A stretch of DNA of 64,000 nucleotides from Jacaranda mimosifolia (GCA_018894105.1 CM032117.1:895501-959500), one strand, 5' to 3'; shown: positions 24,099 through 37,033, counted from the stretch's first letter. Notes: generated by a model from the sequence alone, not told the origin. Program-made: numbers and translations.

Positions 24099-27000
24099 AT
24101 GTCTACGTGGCAGATATTCTCCGATGCCAGGAATGATTTCCGGTGGGAAATGTCCGATCAACAGTTCCAGAAAGAGGAACGCGAAGCCGAACGTCGAGAA
24201 GATATTGAGCCTCATCGCCTACCATCCATGGCCGATCTGTTGCTTCTAGGCACTTCAATATCCATGCTTAATTGCCAAATTATGTATAGGTTGTGGTATT
24301 TGCATGCAGATTGACATTATCCTTTTTATTTTTCCTTGAATTGCGTAGGTTGTTCTAAGTTAGTGGAGAATGGGAAGGGTACTTTGGAGAACCCACCAAT
24401 GTTTCGAACTGGATTAGGAGAAACTGTTGCTGTGAAGCCGTCTTCAATGGAAAAAGCACGTTCAGTTCTTGGCGATGTAGGTGACGCGTTATATGATACA
24501 GGTATAGACTTTCTTTTGGGATCTCCGTGACGGTTTGGGTCGTTTTGTTACCGTTCAATTGGGGTGACAAGTTTGTGGATTTAGTAAAAAGCCTTACTCT
24601 GGAAATATGGTTATCTGACTCAGATGTATTCGGCTGTATGAGGTGACATTAGTGAGTAGGGAGCTGAATTCATGCTTTTGAATGAGAGTAAAGTTAGAAC
24701 TGCAATGGTCTAAATTTTATGTGTTTTGACTCACTGTTTTATGTGGCAAATGGAAGCCTTGAATCTATTACTGTGGTGGCTTGGCCTTTAAATGTATCTT
24801 GTAAACTAATGCTGTATTGTTTCTATTTGCTCTGCAAATGGTTCTAGAAAGTCTAATTAGTTTATTGAATTAGACCTTTTCCTGAGATCCCAAATCTGAA
24901 GTGATTTTGAGTTTCTATGTTGCATTGACCAAGCTAATGTTCTAACACATCATAAATATAGGTTTTAAAGAATTTTTCATGAACTACCACCCGAGCAAAG
25001 GATGAAACCTTATATATGGTGCATCTTTTTTTTCCAAACAAATTTGTGTCACAGGCCACTTGGATGGGAGAGAAAATGGATGTGCTTCCTTGAAACCAAT
25101 GTTTAAGATCGACCCACTGAAATCAGCTGTTAAGTTGAAGTCTGGAGTGCAGAGTGCATCACAAAATGTAGTTAATATGTCAAATTCCATGTTCCAGACT
25201 GGCTCAGGGAAAGCTGTCAACATATCTCCGGCTGGCCTTCTTAGAGCAAAAACTTTGTTAGGTCTAGATGAAAATTATGATCGAGAGTCTTTACATGGAT
25301 TTGAACTGAGACAAAAGCGGTCAACTTCCACAGAGCTCCTTTCTTGGGAAAACCCACCTCATTTACAGATTGAGGGTTCGAGTGACTTAAGTTTTAGTAG
25401 TTATACCAAGGTTTTGACATCATCCAGTGTTGAATCTGGTTCCTGTGGAAGTGAATCAAAGAAGTTTCCGGAATTCTTGAATGCTGCTCCCAAGCCTCCT
25501 CCATTCAAATTTCATACTGCTGGGGGAAGATCTATATCAGTTTCCAGTGATGCGTTACAACGAGCGAGGAGCTTGCTTGGAAATCCTGAGTTTGATTCGT
25601 TTTTGAATGAAGCAGCAAATATAGCTGATCCAGTGATTTCAGTAATTGATGATGGAAAATCTAATTGTTCTTCAAATAAAAAAAATGATTGTAGTACACC
25701 ATTTTTGCACAAAGTGGCCGAAAATGGTGACAGTTCGTTGAGGAATTTTACATCTCCCCTTAGATCAAGTTCATATCGAAAGCAGTCATTGGGTAAGTAT
25801 GAGAAATTACAACCAGGGAATAACTTGCTTACAAAGTTTGATGCAGAGGCAGCAAATAGTACTTCTAATAGGCCTCATAATGGTCTTACTTCCGATAGAA
25901 AGCCCCTTGAAAGTATCTCCTGTTCAGAAAAAGTGGAGCCTTTGGAAAATGCAGTTCAGCCAGAAATTGATCCCTCAAAGAGGTCATCCATTGGGGCACT
26001 GGTGGATATCTCAAATACCATGAATATAGATCACATAGATAATAAAAAATATTTTGGTGAAAAGAGAAGACTTCGAAGGACTAGCTCTGTTTCTCCATTC
26101 AAGAAGCCACGGAGTTCATTTGTCACCCCTTTAAGCAAGAATAAGTCTTCAGTTACTAATGGTAAATTATCAAGTTCTGAGCATAACCTTTGTGCTTCTT
26201 AAAATCTTTGTTCTGAGTCATATCCTTCCTCCAGTTTTGTCTAGGCTAGCACCAAAAGAGCCCTGCTGTGAACAGAGGGTCTCAATGAGATATCCCCTTC
26301 AGGTCCCACGAGCATATCTCAAAGATTATGTTTTACAGCCTCCAGCACTTCAAGAAAAGGTATAATATCTGTATACAGTTTCTTTGCTAGTTACTTTTCT
26401 TTTCAAATTGATAGCTTAGACTATTTACTATGAAATTAGTTGGAGAACTTGCCAGAACATGTAAAAAGAATGAACCCAATTGCTGCTGAAAGTTACACAT
26501 TCCAGAATGCGAATTGCATTGGACCAGAGGCTTTCTACTGGATGCTGTCTCAGTCTGGAGCTTCCGTCCAACACTTGACCAAAGAGTAATATTTTTCTCT
26601 TTCCATGTAAATTTTATCAACATTTTATGGGAAGGTGACTTTTTAGGTCTCTGTAATATGTATAATGTCATCTGGATATGCCTTTTCTTTTCTTTTCTTT
26701 TCTTTCTTCCACCCCCCCCCCCTACCCCTTCAATTGCACAATCTTCATGTTACTCATATTGTGTACCTACTTAATATCACAGATTGCATATACAGTGTTA
26801 AATAACTTCCTGGGATAATCTGTTATTCTATTATTTTTTATTTACCTAATATATGAATATAGGTGGGTTTCAAATCACTATAAGTGGATTGTTTGGAAAC
26901 TTGCCTCTTATGAAAGGTGCTATCCTGCCAAATTCTCTGGAAAGCTATTGACGGTCTCTAATGTGCTTGAAGAATTACGATACAGGTATATGTTTAATCT

Positions 27001-30000
27001 TGTCATCTATTTAGGCCATCCTTTCAGGAATCCAATAATCTCCTATTCATGCATAGATATGAGAGAGAAGTAAATCATGGTCATAGATCGGCAATCAAAA
27101 AAATCTTAGATGGAGATGCACCGCCTTCTTCAATGATGGTACTGTGCATTTCTTCTGTTGGTGAAAACCGTGATCCCAAGTTTGGACATCAATCTTTTTC
27201 CTTAAAGGAGGATGGCAATGATAGAGCTTCAGATATAGAATTAACTGATGGGTGGTAAGGAAGTCTGACATTAATGCTTTAATTAGAAAGTTGATTTCCA
27301 ACTGAGTGATTCAAGAATTTGTTAGGTATTCTGTCAAAGCTCGGTTGGATGAACTGCTTGCTCAGAAGCTTGCCTCAGGGAAGTTGTTTGTGGGGCAAAA
27401 GCTCAGGGTACAATATCTTTTCCTGTTATCTTTGAAGTACGTCCATTCCATTTGAGAATGTTTTTCAATCTTTCCTGCTGCTCACAGTTTGTATTGTCAT
27501 CTGAAGATCTGGGGAGCCAAACTTTGTGGGTGGCTTGGGCCTGTATCATCCTTTGAGGTCAATGCACTGTTCCAATTTTCTGCTCACTCTGTTATGTTGA
27601 ATATTTTGCTCTATTCTTAAGTAGTGCTAAATTTAACTTCAGGCATCACGGACAACTAGTTTATTATTGCATATAAATGGCACGTACAGATGTCATTGGG
27701 CTGAACGACTGGGATTCTGTAAGCATTTGCCATATTATTGTCTCATTTTGTCTCTTTTTTTATAAATCTTTCTACAGCATGTTTGTAGTTTCCTCAAGCC
27801 TCAGGCATGGGTTTCCTATGCACATAGGTAAAAGTGCTGGTGTTCCATTGGCATTCAGATGCATCAAGAGCAGTGGAGGGGCAGTTCCCAGCACTTTGGT
27901 AGGGGTTACAAGGATATATCCAGTTCTGTACAGGGAAAGGTAATCTAATTGTCACCATACCATATTCTTCAATGAACTGAGTTTGACAGGAATAATATAT
28001 CATCCAGGTTAAGCAACGGAGGTTTCATTGTGAGGTCTGAGAGGGCAGAAGCTAATGCACTGCAGTTATATAATCAAAGGTGATGCTCGATTTGCCAATT
28101 TTAACCGATTGTTGATTGCTGTGCGATAATAAAACTATTTGTCACTGTCAAAAGTTTCCTGTACTATTCCTTTCAAGTGTTAATTCTGTTTTCTGCTGAA
28201 TGTTGCAAAGTGTGGATTATGAGATTTAATGAAATGAGGTATGTGGTATGTGGTATGCTATCATATGTGAAACTACAGGGTTTAAAATGGTAAAACATCA
28301 TTCAAGGACTACTAATCTAAATAAGGGAAAATCAATCTAATTGCCTGAATTTTGAATTCCTTTTTGAGTTCAGGGGTGATGCAGTTGCTGAAGGAATCAT
28401 ATCAGCATTCCAAAAAGAAAAAGAATTTGTTGTTGGTTATGATCATGAAATTGAAGAAGGAGCCAAACTTATGAAGTTACTAGAGACATCTGCTGAACCA
28501 GAGGTTTTAATGGCAGGGATGAGCTCAAAACAACTAACTTCTTTTGCTTCTTACAAAACTAAGTTGGAGGTATGCCAAGATGTGTTTCTTGACTCACCAT
28601 CTATAACCTACAGGAGTTCTAATATGATTTCTTGCGCTGTTAGGCAATTAGGCAGTCCGAAATGCAACAATCTATTCAGAAAGCTATGGATGCCGCTGGG
28701 CTTATTGAGAGAGAGGTTACTCCATTTTTGCGGATTAAAGTTGTTGGTTTGACAAATAAATGTCATCCACAAGAGCGTTGTCCACAGAAAGGCGTGATAT
28801 CATTGTGGAATCCAACTCAGAAACAGGTGAGTTCACATGTGGTTCATGAAATATATTGCCTAACGTATATGCATCTATATGCCACACAGAGCCAATTTTC
28901 TTGAACTTCTAGTTCTTTTCTGCTTACAAATTTAGTGATTCATCTATGGGTTTTTATTACTTCTTAGACACTAGAGCTGTGTGAAGGGCAGGCATATGCT
29001 GTTGGAGGTCTTGGACCATCTAGCTCTGATTCAGGTATCCTTTATTTACAAGCAAGAGGAGCAACCAGCAATTGGCTACCTCTGTCCCACTTGATAATGG
29101 AAAATTTTGAGTAAGTGGCTGTGCTGTAGAGATATACATTTCTTTCTGTGTGTTTGTGAGGAACATATTTTGAATTATTGGATGATTAACAAGTGGTTCT
29201 TGCAGGCCATTCTTCACTCCTCGTTCATCAACTACAATATCAAGTTTGGGCAAAGTTCCTCTATCCAGGTAGGTCTTGTGGGTGATGTGGTGGAATTACT
29301 GGCGCTTCTGAAAGTGCCAGATTGTTTTGATTCCCTAATGTTGGTTTCATGTATTTTGTGCAGTGAGTTTGACATTGCGGCTTTCGTTGTTTATGTGGGA
29401 GAGGTGTATAGACAAGGTCATCAACAAAAGCAGTGGGTGTTTGTGACGGATGGATCCACAGTTGAACTTTGTTTGGAGGAATCACCACATGCATTGCTGG
29501 CCATTAACTTCTGCATGCCTTGCATTGAATTTGATTCATCTGCACCAGTAAACGCAAATATTTTAGGATCTGTGGTAAGCATTTTTCAAATGTCTAATAA
29601 AAGCCTTCTTCTTGCATAAGTACCATGTGCAGATTATGCATAAAAGAGAATCTTGCCAATAGTTTCTTTAACTTGAGCACTATCTTTTCCCTTTCTTGAA
29701 CTACCCTCTGCAATTACATAAATTAGTTTGTAAGATGATGATAACAGATTCCATTCTTTTCTAATTTCTTTATTCAGAAAAGTGAAATAGTATAATGTTT
29801 CTGCCAATCTGATTAAATTAGAGAATATGAAGTAGATAGGAACCTTGAACAGGCTTGGTACATGATAAGGATCTCTCCCACGATTAATTTTGAGAACAAA
29901 TTCACTTATTAGTCTTCTTAACAGGTTGGGTTTTGTAATCTCACCAAGAGACCAAGAGATCAAGTAAATGGCCTGTGGGTGGCTGAAGCAACAGAAAATT

Positions 30001-30247
30001 CGGATTATTTTCTAAGTTATGATCACACAAGTCGCAAACATTTAAAAGATGTTGCTGCTTCAGTCTCAAAATGGGCAAATACATCAAGCCTGGTATGCCT
30101 TGTCATATTACAACACATCATCTATTATGTCCTCTCTCCGAAGTCTGAATAGATAATATATTTCCTTTTCATTTGGTAATGCAGATAACTGAGAAGCTTA
30201 AGGAAAGCGTTTTGTCTATTATCAGAAACTCAAAAGGTGGATGCTGA
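24099..30247 (+). CDS. BRCA2: BRCA2 homologue, RAD51/DMC1 loader, 19 exons, 1140 aa
   Basis: Mediates RAD51 and DMC1 loading on single-stranded DNA in homologous recombination and meiosis. Exons: 24099-24249, 24349-24501, 25055-26161, 26235-26359, 26440-26585, 26863-26985, 27057-27254, 27326-27407, 27507-27557, 27643-27718, 27828-27939, 28008-28079, 28374-28569, 28644-28826, 28968-29110, 29206-29268, 29364-29574, 29925-30092, 30185-30247. The start MSTWQIF matches Arabidopsis BRCA2; an in-frame ATG at 24051 lies upstream. BRC repeats: FRTGLGETVAV at 69, FQTGSGKAVNI at 148, FHTAGGRSISV at 254, plus a decayed unit at 118. The helical domain spans about 490-625 (WVSNHYKWIVWKLASYE), then OB folds (SSMMVLCISSV; AERLGFCKSAGVPLAF; SEFDIAAFVVYVGEV; QWVFVTDGST). 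Intron 1 appears to use a GC donor; all others are GT-AG. Length is close to Arabidopsis BRCA2 (about 1150). Confidence 0.96.
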
Positions 30248-31109
30248 TAGAACCTATTTAAGCACATTGACAAGTATGCCCTTGATTCTCACCTATGAGG
30301 AAGGCTGCATGGAACTGTTCCAGAGACTCCAATCGAGCATAAGTTTGGGATAACCCATTGTTAATGTGTATATTGAGCCCGTTCCAATTGGCCTTTTGCT
30401 AAATGATTTTTCTTTTTCTTTTTTTTGTGGTTATTTTTTGATGTATAGTGTGGTAGATAAACACTCAAATTGTACACTCCAATGTAAATCTCAATTGATG
30501 TACAAGCCACTTCTTCAGAAAGTTGTTTCTTTTGCATGAATGTCTGTATAATATGCTCGTATAGCTGAACAAACACAAATTTGACTAAATATATTTCTTC
30601 TCAACAAATCAAGGGTAATATCGACTTTAGGTAGTTACTTTGCACATTTTTGAATCATAGGATGTCTTGTCATATCATCATCATCATTATCATTTCTTGC
30701 TTGTTGAAAATATTCCACATAAAAGAAGAAGAATTATTTGTGTGAAAAATCTCAAGCGTCAATTTTTCTCCCCAGTTTTGGCATTGTCTCCGACAAGTGG
30801 CTTAAGCAGGTGATTTGGTATTGTCTTTTGCAGCCTCAACAGTAGGCATGTTTTGATTTCATGCACAGAATATCTCCCCTTTCTTAAAAGTAAAATTTGT
30901 ATCTCGCAGGGAATATTGCTGCAGCGGGCTTTTCATTTTTTCTTTCTTCTTTTTTTTTTTTTTGTGATAATTTGCTGCAGCAGGTTGAAACTAACAAATT
31001 ATAGTAATTTTATCATGTGTGTGTCTTTCGAGAAATATCATCCCACACCAGTTTTTATACTAAAACTGGCAAAAACATGGTCAAGCTTGCAAATTGATCA
31101 TCTTTTTTC

Positions 31110-31111
<2 letters not shown>
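30248..31111. other. 3' UTR of BRCA2 and intergenic spacer
   Basis: AT-rich sequence after the BRCA2 stop, then the spacer before the BES1-like promoter. The frame at 30853-31182 mainly reads a T run and the GA repeat and is not a gene. Confidence 0.5.

Positions 31112-31163
<52 letters not shown>
31112..31163. repeat. (AG)26 microsatellite upstream of the BES1-like gene
   Basis: A pure GA/AG dinucleotide run of about 52 bp lies roughly 200 bp upstream of the ATG at 31361 and 115 bp upstream of its TATA box. GA runs are known targets of plant BPC/GAGA-binding proteins; a regulatory role here is inference. Confidence 0.9.
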
Positions 31164-31164
<1 letters not shown>

Positions 31165-31279
31165 CACAACAGGCATGTCTAAGGAGACACACCAGAAACA
31201 AAGATGAAAGCTGAGGGAATATAATACAGTACGTCCTCTTTGTTCTCTTCTCATTTTTATTGTCCTGCTTTTGCCACTC

Positions 31280-31286
31280 TATATAA
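31280..31286 (+). promoter_or_regulatory. TATA box of the BES1-like gene
   Basis: TATATAA within CACTCTATATAATGGCC, about 75 bp upstream of the ATG at 31361. This predicts a start near 31312 and a leader of about 50 nt. Confidence 0.6.
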
Positions 31287-31360
31287 TGGCCTGCTCCGAA
31301 GAATGAAAACTCTTAGGGGATTAAGAAACTAATTAGGGTGGTGAGGGGAGAATACAAGTT

Positions 31361-31974
31361 ATGGAACAAGAAAGAAGCCATGTGCTTAGAGGATGCATAA
31401 AAACCAGCAAGAGGCCATGGCTGGTTCGTCGAGTCACGAAAGACGGTGGACTCGTGACCAAGTATCGTTTTCCTTCCGACAGAGAGCGGCTGAACAATAA
31501 GCAAAGGGAACGGAGGAGGCGGTCTGTGGCACATAAAATCTTCGCTGGCTTAAAGGCTCACGGCAACTACAATCTCCCAAAGCATGCTGACTCCAATGAT
31601 CTTCTCAAAGCACTTTGCGAGGAAGCTGGGTGGCATGTGGAGGAGGATGGAACGATTTTCAGGAAGGTGAATGGCGTTTATCCTTTGATATATGGCTTCT
31701 ACGCATTGCATTTTTTTTAAAATCATTTTTGTCATATCTCTTTGTGCTTTGGGGGTTTACTGACGATATATTTCTTTATTGATGGCTTGAGGATATAATA
31801 TTTATGTTTTTTCGGTTTTGACAGCAACCCGTCAAAGAAATGCCGAGTTTGGTTGACGATGATCCTTCTCAAGGTTTTGGTGACTTTCAACTTGAAGATG
31901 ACGACTATTGTAAATGTGGTCATGACATAGACTCAACATGCCAAGGGAAGCCTGATACCACCCTCACCCTTTAG
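31361..31974 (+). CDS. Short BES1/BZR1-family transcription factor, 2 exons, 151 aa
   Basis: BES1/BZR1 factors bind BR-response (BRRE) and E-box promoter sites and carry brassinosteroid signalling. Exons are 31361-31666 and 31825-31974, joined in phase 0 (donor AAG before GTGAAT, acceptor TTGACAG). Residues ~37-102 hold the atypical bHLH DNA-binding domain: [40 protein letters not shown] and [13 protein letters not shown]. Exon 2 gives only 49 residues: acidic ([22 protein letters not shown]) and ending DTTLTL, reminiscent of the C-terminal EAR-type LxL ending of BES1. Typical members have 300-350 residues with a Ser-rich GSK3 (BIN2) phosphorylation region, a PEST and a 14-3-3 site; all are missing. 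The N-terminus ([20 protein letters not shown]) also differs from canonical BZR1. It may be a small divergent clade or a C-terminally reduced copy. Confidence 0.88.
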
Positions 31975-33294
31975 CTCCCAAGCTTTTTCTAGTAAATAAA
32001 TCAATCCATATAAGAAGGCAAAAGATATAGAAAATGATTAGGCTTTCAACTTAGTCTATGTATAAATGTGGCGTAAGACAACTTACGTGAATCTTGTTTT
32101 ATGTTATGGTTGCTAATCCATCACATAATGTTCGCAGCTTAATATGATTAAACTATATTTGCTATCGTGGTAGATGGTATGTAAGGGATAAAATGATTGA
32201 ACTATATTTCCAATCACATAATATGCAATGGGTTGCATGAAATAGCTATATCCTATAAACTTCATATTAGGTGGTCACTTCCCAGCTAATTATATTTACT
32301 CGGATTAAAAGATGATTTTGATAATAAATGTTGCAACACTTGATGGCACCATTTTTTGATTTAGAAAAATTTAATTGGTTAAAAATTAATAAATTCATGA
32401 TATTTATGATGCGTAACTACCTCACCATCGTATAATACGATATTTTATACTGTTATATATATTAAAAAATAAATATGTAGTTCTTTTAAAAATTATAACT
32501 TTTGAGAACGCTTATTTAATACAAAGGAGTCATGTTTGTTTTATTTAATTTTTTTACTACAAGATGCCTTTGCCACACTATAATTTTTATTTTTTTAAAT
32601 AAAGTACATATGTATCAAGTCTTGTGCTTTATCGATTACATATAATTCAAATTATTTAAATTTATATGTACAGACGTGCACCTAAAGTTCGTTATATATC
32701 ATTTAAATTGTATAAACACGTTTATAACTGTTAATTTATTGAGAACCTACAAACCTAGGAAGAAAATAAAATAGCCAATTATTACCACAAAAAGGGAGGA
32801 GTACAAATTGTTATGTTTTCATTGACTTAAAGTCATATGAAAAAGAAACATTTTATCTTTATATTATTTAAAATGTATTCCACTATTCATAATCATTAAA
32901 ATAAAACCTTCTTTTATTTGACTGAACACAAAATTAAAAAAAAAAAAAACCTTGAAAATAGTGATTGAAAATTAAGGATATCACATCATTACTTTGAGTG
33001 AAGACCTTCTGGCTGGCTGGCTGGCCCAGTTCCAAACCCAAACCCTGCTTCCCATCCAAGTATGTATAGGTTGCAGAAACAAATATCTCTTATATTAATT
33101 TCAGTTACAATGCTGTAGGAACTAAGTAAAAGACATATTTCTATCAATCAAGAAACTAAATTTCGTCTCGATAGATTTTTCAAGAACTGGTTTTTCATCA
33201 TACAATCAATTTGCTCATCTGTTAAGAAGTTCAGCATTTTCTTCAATCTACTTGAAATGTACATAAGTAGAACCAATAATCACGGCTATGGCTT
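31975..33294. other. Intergenic between convergent BES1-like and TBL-A genes
   Basis: AT-rich 3' flanks of two convergent genes; no coding frame or repeat with recognisable ends. Confidence 0.5.
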
Positions 33295-35888
33295 TCACAA
33301 AAATTGGAATAGCAACTCATTCCATACGTCGGGCACTCCCGGCAAACACCAGTGTATGCAATCAGAATAGCTAGCAGGATTTGCCAATTTCTCAGGGCCC
33401 AACGGCTCCCAAAACTTACGGTAAATGGTTGGATGGCCGTCTTTTCTGTACTCTGAAAGCTGTGTAATGTTGAGAACAGAAACCTTGGAACCCAACCTGC
33501 TCAATACCTTCTCCACCATCCGCATTGTGGGCAAGTCGGAGCCAGTTCCCCAGTATCTTTTGTCGTGTATAGGCTGTTTCTCGTTATAACAATTGCCTTC
33601 ATTTCCAGGCTCCCACTCATTTTTCCTGTTCAGGTAGTAACAATACGGATGAGAAGTAAATATAAATTTTAACTGCAAAAGATCGAGAGAGGAAGAGAGC
33701 TATGCTGCTAATGTGAGTCAAATAGTACAGATGGGCGAAAAGGGAACAAGTGTTATTCTTAGTTGGACTGAGTGGTTGCACCCGGTTCAACCGTGATTTT
33801 TGGATTAGGAGGGAGTGCGTGGTTGTGATAATGAATTCAGTCCATTGTAGTATGACCTAGAGAACAAGGTCAATATTTGGCGTGGAGGCAAGAGATTAGC
33901 ATTGTATGACCAAGAAACAGCAACAAGAAGGTAAAGTTTGAACCTAAGTTTCTTTCATTAAGAAAGGGCTTACGTTAGATGTGTAGGCGACATGGTAACG
34001 AAGAAAACCTTCTTCTTGAGGGGATCGACATGAGAGGCCACCCAATCTGCCCATGACTCCATGGCCAATTCCATGCCACCCAGCCCACCAATTTGTTCAC
34101 AAACACCATTCTCTTCATTGCTCCATCTAAAATATGATTTTAGACAAATGCAAGCCACAAACATTAGCCTTCTAAGCAAAGAAATTAAACCCTTCTATCT
34201 CTGTGGCAGGAATATACTTACAACAGCTTAACTGGGCCCTGTCTCCACCACAAATACGAATTAAAGACCAGTATATCGGCACGCTCCCATCGTGATGAAT
34301 GCCTAAGAATTGCATCTGGATGCAGTATTCTTTCACTCGTTCGGTGATCAACTGGGTCATCACTGTTAGATTCAACAAGAAGAGGGGCCCAAAGAAACTC
34401 CACTGTGGCATTATAATTCTGTACAAGACATGAAAACATAAGAATTGAGAACCATATTATTAGTTTTACTCCTCCATTGTTTTGTGAACTCTAAGAAATA
34501 TTATTGATTCATAACCATCACTAGTTAGATTTTAAACTTTAACGAAGTTTAGGCAATAATATCATGCAAAGTTAGAAGACACAAAATGCAATGATATTAC
34601 ACGAGCTGCTTTTCTTACAGTAATTTACATTTGCAGTTTACCTCTGCTCTAAAAATTGTAAGTTCGGCATTTGGTGTGATGGACTGCTTATCTTTTGGAA
34701 TTGCAGACTGCAACAAACACAACATTGATATCCACTGCCCTCTATTCAGTGAATCCCCCACAAACATTAATCTCTTCCCCCTCAACTTCTCCCACATTTC
34801 CACTGCATTCCACCTACACTTTCATCAACAAGAAATCACCTATATATGTCATTCAAAAAGCACTCTTAAACATTGTACTTTATCTATATGCTTAAGTAAT
34901 TATCATGTACACATGTAAGGTAAGACACTCATCAAATCTGTATGAAGTAATTCAACAAAATAGAGTACCTCTTCATATTGCAGTTTTGAGGTTGCCATCT
35001 CCAAAAGTGGTACCCAAAATCAGGCCTCCCATGCTTGTGGCAAGCCAACTGATCAGACATGTATGGACAATCAGACTCATTATACAGTGGATATTTCGTG
35101 TTATCGAAAACCCATTTTCCTGAAAACAAATCACAGCCATCCACTTCTGATGCTGCCCTCCTGCTACTACCGGATTCCACCCTGTGAACAGCCGAAACAG
35201 CTCGCTTCCCACCATACCGCACCGTGGAAACGCATGTAGTAGATTTATCTAAACTCACTACAAAACCAATAGGAAAGACAATCATATCAAAGAAACATAA
35301 ATTTGGACACAGAAATCAAATCAAACCCATTTTTTGTTTAGCTCCAAGAAAGTGCAGAGAACAGCAGAACATTCAAATTCAAAACCCCAGCAACAGCAAC
35401 AAGTAAAACTCACTCTATCCATCATTATTCCGAACACTTACGCAGCAAAGTCAATATTTTGATGGAACTTAAGTCAGAGTCTCCCATTCACTTAATACCA
35501 CGAAAGTGCACAAAACAACAGAAAATTCAAGAAATCCCAAACCCCCCCCCCCCCCCCCCCCCCAAAACAATAACTAGTAAAATTAGCAGTATTCATTACC
35601 AATATGAACGTCTATGCATAAAAGTTAAGATTTTGACTTTATTCAAGTGAAAAGAAACTGACCTGGAGGTTTCTTCGACAGAGTGAAGTTCCGGGCAGGT
35701 GTAGAATTGAGCAAAGAGCCATCTTGGACTTTAGATCGCTGCTGGTCACCATTATTATCTCTGTGAGACTGATCTTGGTGAATCCCTTGAATGTTAGACT
35801 CACAGTAAAGGATTGAAAAAGCTATGAAAACAAAGAAGACGAGCGCAATAAGGGGGAAATGTTTCTTTTTCTTTTGCCATCTCTGCAT
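33295..35888 (-). CDS. TBL35: TBL-A: xylan O-acetyltransferase, TBL35-like, 6 exons, 455 aa
   Basis: Golgi type II membrane enzyme that acetylates cell-wall xylan (the TBL29/ESK1-TBL34-TBL35 group). Exons 35888-35663, 35257-34969, 34813-34642, 34418-34222, 34126-33974 and 33625-33295 join in frame. A basic start (MQRWQKKKKHF) precedes one membrane anchor (PLIALVFFVFIAFSILY). The TBL domain opens [12 protein letters not shown]; the catalytic GDS motif is in [12 protein letters not shown]; the DxxH motif is in [35 protein letters not shown] and the C-terminal LLFQFL match Arabidopsis TBL35 closely. Unlike TBL-B to E it has an extra intron (35662-35258) in the stem region, holding a C22 run. It is the TBL copy nearest BRCA2, as TBL35 is in Arabidopsis. 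Confidence 0.93.
35542..35563. repeat. C22 homopolymer in TBL-A intron 1
   Basis: Twenty-two consecutive C on the plus strand (G on the coding strand), inside the first intron of TBL-A and within about 125 bp of the exon 1 donor. Its length is prone to sequencing error. Confidence 0.85.
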
Positions 35889-37033
35889 TTTGTCTGTCAG
35901 AATGTGTGAGGGAGAAGGAATCTGTGATTTTGCTACAGAAATTAGAAAATTTCAAAGGATTTTGGTCAGCCGACAACGGCCCCTGTAGACAGAATATCGG
36001 AGATAAGTAGGATTTAGCTAGCGTAATTATAACTTATAAGAGCAAAGAAATAGTCATATAATCATTCTTAGTATGGATCGGAATTTTTAATGATTGTGTC
36101 TTTTGCTAAAGATTGAAGCATTGACACTAATATCAACGTTCTATGTTAGAGAAAGAGTTAGTTAAATATTTTGCCCGCAAAAGACGAAGTCAAAAGGGCA
36201 GTTGAAATTGGTATTTTAACATATCCTCTCATAATTTGCAAGAAACTCTTACTTTATTAAATTGTAAACAAGAATAAAATGATAAATAAAAAAGAAGAAT
36301 AAAAATTATTAAAAACTGAATTTTGGGTCTAATGATCCTTATTATACCCCTTCAAGGTATTAAAAAGACATGTGGATCGTACAGTACAATACATTTGATT
36401 CATTTATTGAGTATTAAAATGAATAAGGAGAACATTTCAATCAACTTATAATAAAATCTTTTTACTATGATTTGCGGAAGGTTCTGCTTAGTAGTAGTTG
36501 GAGAAGGGCAAAAATGTAAAAACAAGGAAAGAGATAGAAAGGAATCCAAACAGATCAAAGGAGGATCATCGATGAGAAATTGAATTTGTTTTTCTAAATG
36601 CACATATAAGGTGCACAAAGTAATCTCGAGTTTGAACATAAGACCTCCAATGTAATTGAGTTACAAATCATTTAATTAAGTTAGTTTAAATGGATATTCT
36701 CCTCATGATTAGTCAAGTTAAATTCAAATTATCAAGTTTCTCTTTTCTGTCAGTCGGATATGCCTGCTACAAAAAGAAAATTACCACTGCACTGTTTACT
36801 GTTTTGGTTTGTTTTTCAATTCTCGGGGCCCATTTATTTGTTTTCTTTTGGGTCGATCCATAAATAAATTCCATATTATTGGCCTTTCTAAATATAATTG
36901 GGCTAATTGGCCCATAAAAAATGCAAGTAGTCAACTGAATTTCAAAATTGAAGCAAGAAAACATATATAATTATCATTTTGGGATGTTGGTTTCTGCACT
37001 ATGAATATAATTTTTTTGGGGTTACAAATACAC
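35889..37033. other. Intergenic between TBL-A and TBL-B
   Basis: Upstream region of TBL-A, then AT-rich DNA. A possible minus-strand SINE remnant lies near 36590-36690 (TTGGAGGTCTTATGTTCAAAC on the minus strand, B-box-like), without clear target duplications. Confidence 0.4.

Noticed and set aside
29107..29619. 170-aa plus-strand frame
   Set aside because: It is BRCA2 exon 29364-29574 plus read-through of the surrounding introns; the exon itself is used in the BRCA2 model.
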